Shown: positions 55,454 to 62,632 of the stretch, piece by piece | Layout: each line of letters begins with the position of its first letter | Numbering within the stretch: the first letter of the stretch is position 1 | Source of the DNA: Clostridium sp. Marseille-P299 | GTDB taxonomy: Bacteria > Bacillota > Clostridia > Lachnospirales > Lachnospiraceae | NCBI RefSeq assembly: GCF_900078195.1 | Contig: NZ_FJVE01000007.1 | Span: 124,001 to 188,000 of the forward strand | Direction of reading: 5' to 3' | DNA length: 64,000 bases | Translations under genes and position numbers: made by a program | Notes under the pieces: generated by a model | What the model was told of the DNA's origin: nothing | Databases searched by the model: none | What the model saw: the letters and a program-made list of their open reading frames with translations, nothing else

Positions 55454-56248
55454 CTAATTATACATCCGATTATCGATCCGATATTCCATCGGAGTCATTC
55501 CACAAATCCCTTGAAATGCTCGGTAAAAGCTTCTAGTACTATTAAAACCAGAATCAAAAGCAATTGAAGTAATGGAATCATTCGTATTTCGAAGTAAGGT
55601 CTTGGCAAGTTCTACACGGCGATTATTTACATAAGCGTTAAAGGAGGTTTGAAGTTTCTTAGAAAAGAATCTTGATAAATGAAATTTGCTTGTACTAATA
55701 TGCTTTGCAACATCTTCTAATGATATCGATTCTGTAAAATGACAGTCAATATAAATAAGTGCAGTTTGTAATGCATCTGAATTCATTTGCTCTTCATGCT
55801 TTTCTAAGGTAAGTTGCTCAAATAATCGACAAAGTAAAATTAGAAGATACCCTTTCATTAATCTTGCATTCACAGGCTTACCTGCAGTACTTGCTAACAC
55901 ATCGATGCATGGTAGTACATCAGGCGATAATTGTTCTTTTACTACAAAGGGTTGTAACGGGCGATAATTTAGAAATTCTGTAAGATAGTCACTTACAAAT
56001 TCTGCATCAAAAATAAGTAGTAAGATATGACTTTCTTCTTCCGTCTTATAATAATGAATCGTATTTGGAAATGCGATAGAACAGTCCCCTGCTTTTAATT
56101 CTTTTACATCGTTATCAATGGTTACAATAATTTTCCCGGATAAAACATAAAGAAGTTCAACTTGTTTATGTAGATGTGCAGGAAAATTATTATTATGAGA
56201 TAAGATGTTTTGAAAATTTTGTGTACGAAACTGATAAAAGGAATTCAT
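55454..56248 (-). CDS. AraC family transcriptional regulator
   Basis: 264 residues from the ATG 8 nt after ACGGAGG on the minus strand; two upstream in-frame starts are poorly spaced. An N-terminal cupin (FPAHLHKQVELLYVLSGKI; AGDCSIAFPNTIHYYKTEE) senses a ligand, and two C-terminal helix-turn-helix motifs (SLEDVAKHISTSKFHLSRFF; ITSIAFDSGFNSTRSFYRAF) bind DNA. It is divergent from the GH43 gene and probably controls it in response to a sugar. Confidence 0.9.
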   Translation of the reverse strand: MNSFYQFRTQNFQNILSHNNNFPAHLHKQVELLYVLSGKIIVTIDNDVKELKAGDCSIAFPNTIHYYKTEEESHILLLIFDAEFVSDYLTEFLNYRPLQPFVVKEQLSPDVLPCIDVLASTAGKPVNARLMKGYLLILLCRLFEQLTLEKHEEQMNSDALQTALIYIDCHFTESISLEDVAKHISTSKFHLSRFFSKKLQTSFNAYVNNRRVELAKTLLRNTNDSITSIAFDSGFNSTRSFYRAFQGICGMTPMEYRIDNRMYN

Positions 56249-56562
56249 ACGCATTACCTCCGTAAAGAGACTGTGTTCGCCAGTCATAAATAGCGTTTGT
56301 GCAATCTAAGTTATTGAAATTTCTTAAGCAATAATTGTCATAAGAAAATAATGTTTTGTGTTATGGATTAATTATATCAAGTAAAAAAATATTTGTAAAT
56401 AATCATAATATTTAACTATATATAGAATATCCATGAACTCCTATATAAAGAAAAATTTATAAGAGCAATATTTGGCATAATTTAATGGATATTTGACATG
56501 ACGAGGCAATTAAAATCATTTACAATAAAATTGCTAGTAAAATGTAGAAAGAGGTAATTGTG
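56249..56562. promoter_or_regulatory. Divergent araC-GH43 control region
   Basis: Contains a 9-bp inverted repeat AATATCCAT (56426-56434) / ATGGATATT (56485-56493), the latter abutting TTGACA (56493-56498). A second pair GCAATTA/TAAATTGC-like lies around 56506-56535. These are candidate AraC-type sites; no clear -10 at standard spacing was found for the TTGACA. Confidence 0.45.
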
Positions 56563-58095
56563 ATGAAGCAAGATAAGAAAATGTGGATTGCGGATCAGGG
56601 AGATGGAACTTATAAAAATCCGATCCTATATACAGATTATTCAGATCCAGATGCGATACGTGTTGGAGAAGATTATTTTATGATCGCCTCTAGTTTTTGT
56701 AATACACCGGCGATTCCTGTACTCCATTCCAAGGATTTAGTAAATTGGAAAGTAATTAGCTATGTGTTAGAAAAAATTCCTTTTAAAGACTATGATGAAC
56801 CAGCGCATGGAAGAGGGGTTTGGGCTCCTGCTATTCGCTATCATGAGGATACATTCTATGTGTTTTATCCAATGCCAGATGAAGGTATCTTTATGTGTAC
56901 ATCAAAAGATCCTTTCAAAGGATGGTCTGAACCAGTGTGCGTAAGAAACGTTGTTGGTTGGATTGATCCATGTCCTTTCTGGGATGATGACGGAAAAGCT
57001 TATATGGTAAGTGCATTTGCTAGAAGTAGAATTGGTTTTAAGAGTATTTTACACATGAGCTCTATGAAGCCAGATGCAACAGGCGTATTAGATGATGGTA
57101 TTCATGTATATGATGGAAATAAAACGCAACCAACCATTGAAGGACCCAAATTATATAAAAGAAACGGATATTATTATATCTTTGCTCCAGCAGGTGGTGT
57201 AAAACCAGGTTGGCAGACTGTTCTTCGTTCTAAAAATATATGGGGTCCTTATGAAGAAAAGATTGTATTACACCAAGGCAATTCTCCAGTAAATGGACCT
57301 CACCAAGGTGCTTGGGTTGATACGCCAACAGGAGAAGATTGGTTTATTCACTTCCAGGATGTTGGAAATGCTGGTAGAATCGTACATCTACAGCCAATGC
57401 GTTGGGTGGATGATTGGCCAGTAATTGGAGTAAATGATGTAGATGGTTGCGGTGAACCAGTATTACATTATAAAAAGCCAAACGTTGGAGCAACTTATGA
57501 AATCGATGCTCCAGATGATACTGATTATTTTGAAGGCGAAAAATTAGGGTTACAATGGCAATGGAATGCAAATTATAAAGATGAGTGGTATCAATTAGAT
57601 ACGAAAGAAAAGAAACTTAATTTATATTCTGTGTATTCCAATACTCAACTATGTGACGTTAAGAATCTTTTAATTCAAAAATGGCCAGCTCCTAAGTTTA
57701 GTATTAAAGCAACTCTTGATGTGTCAAATCTTGCAGAGGGAGACATTGCGGGTATGGTTTCTCTTGGTGGGGTATATTCTGGACTTGCGGTTCGTTTAAA
57801 GGATGGAGTTAAGAAGTTTGTAGAAATCACTGGCGAATGGTTAAAAGACAATGAGACGGTAACAGAATATGATACATTAACACAGGATCAAATCATTATT
57901 AAAATGAATGTGTTAGAAGATGGTAATGTAAATTATGAATATAGCTATGATGACATAACTTACAAACCAGTAGGAACTACGATTATGATGACACCTGGTC
58001 GTTGGGTTGGTGTAAAAGCAGGTTTATTCTGCATTAATAAAACGAATGAATCCAAAGGCTATTTAACAGCAGATTCCTTCGTGTTCTATGAATAA
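56563..58095 (+). CDS. Glycoside hydrolase family 43, probable intracellular beta-xylosidase
   Basis: 510 residues, no signal peptide. N-terminal five-blade propeller with catalytic base Asp28 in TDYSDPDAIRVGEDYF, the pKa-modulating Asp in WIDPCPFWDDDGKAY near residue 134, and the acid Glu in TIEGPKLYKRNGYYY near residue 193. The C-terminal ~190 residues form the beta-sandwich seen in GH43 beta-xylosidases (FSIKATLDVSNLAEGDIAGM). Most likely removes xylose or arabinose from short oligosaccharides imported into the cell. Starts at ATG 56563 after AGAAAGAGG; the preceding GTG is less likely. Divergent AraC gene is the probable regulator. Confidence 0.9.
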   Translation: MKQDKKMWIADQGDGTYKNPILYTDYSDPDAIRVGEDYFMIASSFCNTPAIPVLHSKDLVNWKVISYVLEKIPFKDYDEPAHGRGVWAPAIRYHEDTFYVFYPMPDEGIFMCTSKDPFKGWSEPVCVRNVVGWIDPCPFWDDDGKAYMVSAFARSRIGFKSILHMSSMKPDATGVLDDGIHVYDGNKTQPTIEGPKLYKRNGYYYIFAPAGGVKPGWQTVLRSKNIWGPYEEKIVLHQGNSPVNGPHQGAWVDTPTGEDWFIHFQDVGNAGRIVHLQPMRWVDDWPVIGVNDVDGCGEPVLHYKKPNVGATYEIDAPDDTDYFEGEKLGLQWQWNANYKDEWYQLDTKEKKLNLYSVYSNTQLCDVKNLLIQKWPAPKFSIKATLDVSNLAEGDIAGMVSLGGVYSGLAVRLKDGVKKFVEITGEWLKDNETVTEYDTLTQDQIIIKMNVLEDGNVNYEYSYDDITYKPVGTTIMMTPGRWVGVKAGLFCINKTNESKGYLTADSFVFYE

Positions 58096-58137
58096 TCTAT
58101 ACAAAGTACTATGGGGATAGCGTATGAATAGATAAAA

Positions 58138-58196
58138 AGTCTGCCGCTTTAATTTTCGTGAATGTTATTGGAATGAAAATTAAAGCGGCAGGTTTT
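58138..58196. terminator. Bidirectional terminator A with the shared loop
   Basis: 17-bp perfect stem CTGCCGCTTTAATTTTC (58141-58157) / GAAAATTAAAGCGGCAG (58175-58191) around a 17-nt loop, with T runs on both sides. Serves GH43 (plus) and the micro-peptide 1 gene (minus). Read on the minus strand the apex is TTTTC-ATTCCAATAACATT-CACGAAAA, nearly the same as in terminator B. Confidence 0.9.
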
Positions 58197-58280
58197 ATAA
58201 TTTTAAATTTATTTAGACTTACAATGGTGTAGTCCAGGAATATTTAAGACTAGCAGCCTTCAAAACTCTTTTTTCATAGA

Positions 58281-58349
58281 CTATTGAGCACCAAAGCATT
58301 TCTTTAATAACTCTAATAAATCAGCACAACTAAAATTTAAGAAATTCAT
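58281..58349 (-). CDS. Cys-containing micro-peptide 1 (22 residues)
   Basis: Minus-strand ATG preceded by AAAGGAGG at 8 nt. The product begins MNFLNFSCADLLELLKKCFG and ends AQ. It shares NF-x-C-[AS]-DLLxLLKKCFG with two neighbours but keeps only the two inner cysteines. The middle looks like an amphipathic helix. It has its own upstream direct-repeat/promoter block (58453-58482) and ends before terminator A. I know no family for it. Confidence 0.7.
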   Translation of the reverse strand: MNFLNFSCADLLELLKKCFGAQ

Positions 58350-58452
58350 ATTTAAACCTCCTTTTTTTGATTATCTCGAAAAATATTTCGATTTTTCTTT
58401 TTTATTAAGATGGTCTGTATTTCTATTTATTTGTTTTCTTTGGTATGTATGT

Positions 58453-58482
58453 ATTGTAACATTTATGTAACAAAATTGTAAT
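58453..58482 (-). promoter_or_regulatory. Triple TGTAA direct repeat and extended -10 upstream of micro-peptide 1
   Basis: On the plus strand TGTAA occurs at positions 3, 14 and 25 of the block that starts ATTGTAACATTTATGTAAC. The 11-bp phasing is one helical turn. Read on the minus strand these are TTACA boxes, and the last one forms TGTTACAAT, an extended -10. The identical layout recurs at 59250-59279. Such repeats are typical of OmpR/PhoB-type activators (inference). Confidence 0.6.
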
Positions 58483-58551
58483 ATTTAATTAATGGGTGAA
58501 GTGGTGGAATTTGCTAGTGGGATATTTAACTACGTACAAGTTAATATTTCA

Positions 58552-58800
58552 TTACCAAAGTTTATGTTCACTTGGACAGCTCATAAAGAGCTTAGCAGCG
58601 CGTAATTCCACGTAACAACCACATTTCTTGCACATTCCATTTACAAGTTCATCGCATTCTTTGCATATAGAAAGCCGTTGCTCATATACTTCATCATTAA
58701 CCTTTTCATTCGGTGGGATATTAGCAACGTAATCTAGAATTGATTGAAAGAATTTATTTTCATCTATTTCAGACAACAGACATTTTTTACATAGGTTCAT
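58552..58800 (-). CDS. DUF6171-like small zinc protein
   Basis: 82 residues. Three Cys pairs are visible: LCKKCLLSE at the N-terminus, ICKECDELVNGMCKKCGCYV in the C-terminal half, and a final Cys in FMSCPSEHKLW. From memory this is the DUF6171 family of Lachnospiraceae; function unknown. AGGAGG lies 7 nt upstream of the ATG on the minus strand. It sits between micro-peptides 2/3 and micro-peptide 1 in the same orientation, so a functional link is possible. Confidence 0.75.
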   Translation of the reverse strand: MNLCKKCLLSEIDENKFFQSILDYVANIPPNEKVNDEVYEQRLSICKECDELVNGMCKKCGCYVELRAAKLFMSCPSEHKLW

Positions 58801-58868
58801 AAAGGGGCCTCCTGGAAGTATTGATCTTAAGAATTATATTACCATTTATTACAAAATATATAAACTAA

Positions 58869-58934
58869 AAAAGGTCCTATCACATCAGTTTTCTTAATGT
58901 TATTGGAACGAAAACCAAAGTGATAGAACCTTGC
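58869..58934 (-). terminator. Terminator B with the shared loop
   Basis: On the minus strand, AAGGTTCTATCAC / GTGATAGGACCTT form the outer stem and GTTTTC / GAAAAC the inner stem, followed by TTTTTT. The apex TTTTC-GTTCCAATAACATT-AAGAAAA matches that of terminator A. Ends the micro-peptide 3-2 transcript. Confidence 0.88.
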
Positions 58935-58985
58935 CTATTATATTATTGTCTAAGAATGGAGTTTATTTATCAAAGTGATTCTATC

Positions 58986-59051
58986 TTAGCAACCACCAAA
59001 ACATTTCTTTAATAAAGCTAATAAATCAGCGCAGTTAAAATTAAAACACAT
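58986..59051 (-). CDS. Cys-rich micro-peptide 2 (21 residues)
   Basis: Minus-strand ATG after AAAAGGAGG. The product has Cys at 2, 7, 17 and 21 and the core FNCADLLALLKKCFGGC. It is almost identical to micro-peptide 3, but seven codons differ and six of those changes are synonymous, which argues for selection on the protein. No signal peptide, no double-Gly leader. Function unknown: metal binding, membrane activity, signalling or a modified peptide are all open. Confidence 0.75.
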   Translation of the reverse strand: MCFNFNCADLLALLKKCFGGC

Positions 59052-59112
59052 AATGAAGTCCTCCTTTTAAGTATAATCTTTAAATTATAGTGTATGTTTC
59101 ATATTGAATGAA

Positions 59113-59178
59113 TTAGCAACCACCGAAGCATTTCTTAAGTAAAGCTAATAAATCAGAACAATTAAAGTTAAAACACAT
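59113..59178 (-). CDS. Cys-rich micro-peptide 3 (21 residues)
   Basis: Minus-strand ATG after AAGGAGG at 9 nt. Same pattern as micro-peptide 2 (MCFNFNC, then SDLLALLKKCFGGC), with Ala8 replaced by Ser. It is the first gene of the locus; 61 bp separate it from micro-peptide 2 with no terminator between, so they share a transcript that ends at terminator B. Confidence 0.75.
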   Translation of the reverse strand: MCFNFNCSDLLALLKKCFGGC

Positions 59179-59249
59179 AATAATATCCTCCTTATAAATT
59201 TAAGTATGTTTGAGTATTTAGTTTTTTGTTTATTTCTTGCTACAAATGA

Positions 59250-59279
59250 ATTGTAACACTTTTGTAACAATTATGTAAT
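59250..59279 (-). promoter_or_regulatory. Triple TGTAA direct repeat upstream of micro-peptide 3
   Basis: ATTGTAACACTTTTGTAAC on the plus strand begins a block with TGTAA at positions 3, 14 and 25, matching 58453-58482 in phase and mostly in sequence; on the minus strand it includes the extended -10 TGTTACAAT about 70 bp before the start. Confidence 0.6.
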
Positions 59280-59417
59280 ATATAATTCGTGGAATTTCTG
59301 TTAAATATATGCACAAGGTTTATTAATTGTGTGAGAAAAGAGCGTAACTACAGGAAGATTAAAAAAATTTCAAGAATTTATATATTATACTTGACAATAG
59401 GTGCTATATTTTGGTAT

Positions 59418-59577
59418 CTTAGTATGCAATAAAAACATTTGATATATTTTGGTATTTTAATATACAATAAAGAACTTTTTTAGAATTTTAGCATGTAATA
59501 AAGAACATATAATAAATTTTAGTATTTTAGAATGTAATAAAAACATGTGAAAAATTAGAAATTTTAGTATATAATAA
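59418..59577 (+). repeat. Five degenerate tandem repeats ahead of the aspS2 leader
   Basis: The core TTTTAGTATGTAATAAARAAC recurs at about 59421, 59459, 59490, 59529 and 59566 (spacings 38, 31, 39 and 37). Each core contains a -10-like TATAAT/TGTAATAA. A TTGACA at 59391-59396 lies just before the array. Not CRISPR: spacers are as degenerate as the repeats. Confidence 0.6.
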
Positions 59578-59597
59578 ACATCATGTGGAGGTATCAC

Positions 59598-59645
59598 ATG
59601 CTTACATTTAATACATTTAACATGAATAGGGACGACGATAGATAG
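59598..59645 (+). CDS. Leader peptide rich in Asn and Asp codons
   Basis: ATG 6 nt after GTGGAGG, 15 codons: MLTFNTFNMNRDDDR, then TAG. Three Asn codons are followed by three consecutive Asp codons. The stop overlaps the first arm of the downstream hairpin series, and the gene downstream encodes the ligase that makes Asp-tRNA for both Asp and Asn. This is the classic layout of ribosome-mediated attenuation. Confidence 0.65.
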   Translation: MLTFNTFNMNRDDDR

Positions 59646-59777
59646 CGCTTGCAGCTGTGAAAATTCATAGGTGCAAGTGCTTTTAGTGTTGTGCCTATGT
59701 GGATATAATATATTTTAAATAATATAAGCCACATTGGTAGGATAGAAATATCAATCACCATTGTGGCTTATTTTTTA
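59645..59777 (+). promoter_or_regulatory. Candidate attenuator of aspS2
   Basis: Arms in order: 1 GCGCTTGCA (59645-59653); 2 CATAGG...TGCAAGTGC (59666-59680); 3 CCTATGTGG (59694-59702); 4 CCACATTGGT (59729-59738); 5 ACCATTGTGGCTTAT (59757-59771) and T6. 1 pairs with 2, 2 with 3, 3 with 4, and 4 with 5 as terminator. A ribosome reaching the leader stop would cover arm 1 and favour 2-3 and 4-5 (termination); one stalled earlier would leave 1-2 and 3-4 (read-through). The logic is inference; the sequence pairs are visible. Confidence 0.6.
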
Positions 59778-59839
59778 TACATTTTTATAGAAAGAGGATA
59801 GTGCTGATATTTAAGTGGACTTGAAAGGGGCGTGATAAT

Positions 59840-59881
59840 ATGGGACATATGGATGATGTCCGAATGGATCATAAAATATAA
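59840..59881 (+). CDS. Second short leader ORF before aspS2
   Basis: ATG 9 nt after AAAGGGG, encoding MGHMDDVRMDHKI. It contains three Asp and overlaps a GACAT/ATGTC hairpin. It ends 48 bp before the aspS2 start. It may be chance. Confidence 0.35.
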   Translation: MGHMDDVRMDHKI

Positions 59882-59929
59882 AGCTTAAATAATATTATTG
59901 AATAAGACATAGATTTAGGAGGATATGGT

Positions 59930-61255
59930 ATGAAATACGTAAACAAAAATATAGAAAATAAAAGTACGGAAGCAGAAGAATTAGGATTATGTATCGGGAA
60001 AGAAGTTATCTTAGAAGGTGCAATTTATAAAATGCGTATCATGAAGGGATTTGCGTTTGTACTTCTTAGAACAAAGCGTAGAGTTGTTCAATGCATTTAT
60101 TCAGAAGAATTTAGTAGATGTTCATTGGATGACATAAAAGAGCAGATGTGGGTACGTATTTTAGGTGAGGTTGTAGCAGAAGAACGCTCAAAAACAGGTT
60201 ATGAGATTCGAATAAAAGAAATTGAGATTTTATCTAGTTCAACGGAGGAATATCCAGTTGTTATCAATAATAAGGCAATGGAGACTTCCATGGAAACACT
60301 TCTTGATTATCGAATGATTACTTTACGAAATGAAAAGGAAAGAGCAATATTTAAGGTGCAAGAAGGAATCTGTATGGCTTTTCGTGAGTTCTTTAAAGAA
60401 CAAAGATTTACGGAAATTCACACACCTAAGATTGTGCATGCAGGAGCAGAAGGTGGTGCAAATATTTTTCAGTTAAATTACTTTGGAAAGGAAGCTTATC
60501 TTGCACAAAGTCCTCAATTTTATAAGCAAATGATGGTTGGGGTGTTTGAAAGAGTCTTTGAAATTGCACCTGTATTTCGAGCAGAAAAACATGACACTAG
60601 AAGACATTTAAATGAATATACAAGTGTTGACTTTGAAATGGGATTTATAGATAGCTTTTATGACATTATGCAAATGGAGACTGCAATGTTAGGATATTGC
60701 TTTGAATACCTAACTACAAATTATTCTTATGAACTAGAGTTATTAAAAGTTAAACTTCCAGTAATAAAAGAGATTCCATATCTTACTTTTTACGAGGCAA
60801 AGGAGCTAATTTCCAAAGAATACAATAGAAAAATTAAAGATATGGAGGACTTTGAGCCTGAAGAAGAACAATTATTGTATGAACTAATTTATAAAAAAAC
60901 AGGAAGCGAGTTTGTATTTGTTACACATTATCCTAGCAAAAAGCGTCCATTTTATGCAATGGAGGATGAAGAGAATAAAGAGGTAACCCTAAGTTTTGAC
61001 TTGTTGTTTCGCGGGTTAGAAATAACAACTGGTGGGCAAAGAATTCACAAATACGAAGAGCAGATAAAGAAAATGGAAGAAAGAGGAATGGATATTGAGT
61101 CTTTTGAAAGCTATTTAAGAATGCATAAGTACGGGATGCCTCCACATGGTGGATTAGGACTTGGTTTAGAGAGACTTACTGCTATGTTGTTAGGATTTTC
61201 AAATGTTCGTAATGCTACGCTATTTCCAAGAGATATTAATCGAGTAACACCTTAA
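59930..61255 (+). CDS. aspS2: Aspartate--tRNA(Asp/Asn) ligase, archaeal type
   Basis: 441 residues, class IIb synthetase without the GAD insertion of standard bacterial AspRS. N-terminal OB fold (about 20-115), motif 2 in RVFEIAPVFRAEKHDTRRHL near residue 207 and HLNEYTSVDFEMGF, motif 3 in GLGLGLERLTAMLLGFSNVR near residue 412, and a C-terminal FPRDINRVTP. This form is usually non-discriminating and charges both tRNA-Asp and tRNA-Asn, the latter being amidated by GatCAB. Strong AGGAGG 7 nt before the ATG. Controlled by the leader described upstream; no T-box. Confidence 0.9.
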   Translation: MKYVNKNIENKSTEAEELGLCIGKEVILEGAIYKMRIMKGFAFVLLRTKRRVVQCIYSEEFSRCSLDDIKEQMWVRILGEVVAEERSKTGYEIRIKEIEILSSSTEEYPVVINNKAMETSMETLLDYRMITLRNEKERAIFKVQEGICMAFREFFKEQRFTEIHTPKIVHAGAEGGANIFQLNYFGKEAYLAQSPQFYKQMMVGVFERVFEIAPVFRAEKHDTRRHLNEYTSVDFEMGFIDSFYDIMQMETAMLGYCFEYLTTNYSYELELLKVKLPVIKEIPYLTFYEAKELISKEYNRKIKDMEDFEPEEEQLLYELIYKKTGSEFVFVTHYPSKKRPFYAMEDEENKEVTLSFDLLFRGLEITTGGQRIHKYEEQIKKMEERGMDIESFESYLRMHKYGMPPHGGLGLGLERLTAMLLGFSNVRNATLFPRDINRVTP

Positions 61256-61451
61256 AAAGTTTTGCCCTTTTAAAGTTGAACCAAATGCGTTATAATATAG
61301 TATATAAATTTTATAACAGAATCGTTATATCGTATGAAAGTAAACGAATGAGGCAAAGAGTGAAGTAAAATCATGTTCACTCTAAAACAACCGAGGTGCG
61401 CTAACTATTTTAAAGTTTTTGCTCCTTGGGATATGGAATGAGAGGTAAGAT

Positions 61452-61877
61452 ATGATTAATAATAGAAACGAAAGTGTATTACTATATCTTCATGAAAATG
61501 GAGAAAGAGAAAAAAAGATAAAGGCGTTATTGATACGTCATGGAATAAAAATTAAGTCAGTGACAAGTGAAATGCAGGGACAAACGGTAGGTTATTTACT
61601 ATCATTTCCTGGTTTTACAGAAGAGACTGCAGAAGAAGAAAATATTCCATTTGAAGAAGACATTATGGTCTTAAAAGGATTTACAAGAGAACGAATGAAT
61701 GTATTGTTTGAAGGTTTTAAAAAGAATGGCATTCGTAGAATTAATTTAAAAGCAGTTGTTACGGAACATAATCTTCCTTGGAAGTTACGTGATCTATACA
61801 ACGAGCTAAGAGAAGAACATATACAAATGAGTGAGCTTACAAAGAAAAAGCTAGAGGAAGCTAATAAAAATGAATAG
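61452..61877 (+). CDS. DUF3783-domain protein
   Basis: 141 residues. The C-terminal half (MVLKGFTRERMNVLFEGFKK; INLKAVVTEHNLPWKLRDLY) matches DUF3783, a small domain of unknown role common in Clostridia. The N-terminal half is a short alpha-beta region (LLIRHGIKIKSVTSEMQGQ) that lacks a histidine phosphatase arrangement. GAGAGGTAAG precedes the ATG. Confidence 0.8.
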   Translation: MINNRNESVLLYLHENGEREKKIKALLIRHGIKIKSVTSEMQGQTVGYLLSFPGFTEETAEEENIPFEEDIMVLKGFTRERMNVLFEGFKKNGIRRINLKAVVTEHNLPWKLRDLYNELREEHIQMSELTKKKLEEANKNE

Positions 61878-61891
61878 TTAGTAAAAAGTGA

Positions 61892-61941
61892 ACCATTGCA
61901 GTATACGATGTATTTACAACGTATACTGTAATGGTCTTTTT
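61892..61941 (+). terminator. Terminator after the DUF3783 gene
   Basis: ACCATTGCAGTATACG / CGTATACTGTAATGGT followed by CTTTTTAT. Confidence 0.9.
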
Positions 61942-62157
61942 ATATTAAGAAATAATCGTCAATCCTAATGTTTTTATAAAGGGAAAAGAAGGCCTTATTT
62001 CAGTATATAATTAGCCAAGGGATTTATTATTAAAGGATAATATTTTAATTAAAAAACACTTAAATTTAGTCATTTGATTGAATAATTAGATATAATACAT
62101 ACGTAAGATATAAAATAAATCATAAATAGAGTAGTAATAGAAAGTGGAGGCGATCAC

Positions 62158-62367
62158 GTGGATAAAAGGTTGTTTGTTTGTCAAAAATGTGGATGTAATG
62201 AATATGAATCGGATCAATTTCAGGCAACGGGAGGTAATTTTGCCAAGATATTTGATGTCCAAAATAAAAAATTTATTACAATAAGTTGTAAAAGATGTGG
62301 TTATACTGAATTGTATAAAGCAAATACATCAGAGGGATGGAATATCTTAGATTTTCTAATGAATTAA
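62158..62367 (+). CDS. Small zinc-ribbon protein
   Basis: 69 residues from a GTG after GTGGAGG. Two CxxC pairs, FVCQKCGCNEYE and SCKRCGYTELYK, frame a beta ribbon with QATGGNFAKIFDVQNKKF. It belongs to the small zinc-ribbon nucleic-acid-binding proteins of Firmicutes; no partner known. Terminator follows at 62399. Confidence 0.85.
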   Translation: MDKRLFVCQKCGCNEYESDQFQATGGNFAKIFDVQNKKFITISCKRCGYTELYKANTSEGWNILDFLMN

Positions 62368-62398
62368 GAGATAATTTATAATGTATTTCGTGACTAAA

Positions 62399-62442
62399 AC
62401 GAAGAGTTGGTCGTAATAAACGTTCAACTCTTCGTTGTTTTA
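62399..62442 (+). terminator. Terminator after the zinc-ribbon gene
   Basis: ACGAAGAGTTG / CAACTCTTCGT followed by TGTTTT. The 62443-62569 stretch is AT-rich with no convincing gene. Confidence 0.88.
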
Positions 62443-62569
62443 ATGGAGATAATGCACGACCACCTTTATTTATATAGTAAGAATCCCTTTGATAATAATT
62501 ATCAATTAATAAATATCGTGGAAAGTTTTATAAAATATATTAGTTTTTTATTAAATAAAAAAAAATTGC

Positions 62570-62613
62570 TTGCAATTAATAAAAATCTGAATATAATAGT
62601 TGAAGTACTCAAC
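62570..62613 (+). promoter_or_regulatory. Promoter and candidate operator of the MarR-ABC operon
   Basis: TTGCAA (62570), 16 nt, TATAAT (62592-62597), followed at once by the inverted repeat GTTGA-AGTAC-TCAAC (62599-62613). The repeat would overlap the transcription start and suits MarR autorepression. Confidence 0.6.
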
Positions 62614-62632
62614 AATTAAGGGGGTGAACTAA

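Noticed and set aside
58281..59178. RiPP precursor cluster with its own maturation enzyme
   Set aside because: No radical SAM, lanthionine synthetase, YcaO or peptidase-containing exporter gene adjoins the peptides, and there is no leader/core division; a modified product cannot be claimed from this window.
59418..59577. CRISPR array
   Set aside because: Repeats are degenerate, spacings vary from 31 to 39 bp, spacers resemble each other, and no cas genes are present.
59598..59929. T-box leader for aspS2
   Set aside because: No AGGGTGGTACCGCGG-type T-box sequence or Stem I motifs; the hairpins instead follow a leader ORF.
62407..62619. 70-residue plus-strand frame between the zinc-ribbon and MarR genes
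   Set aside because: It starts inside a terminator hairpin, has no ribosome site, and runs through the MarR promoter and operator.
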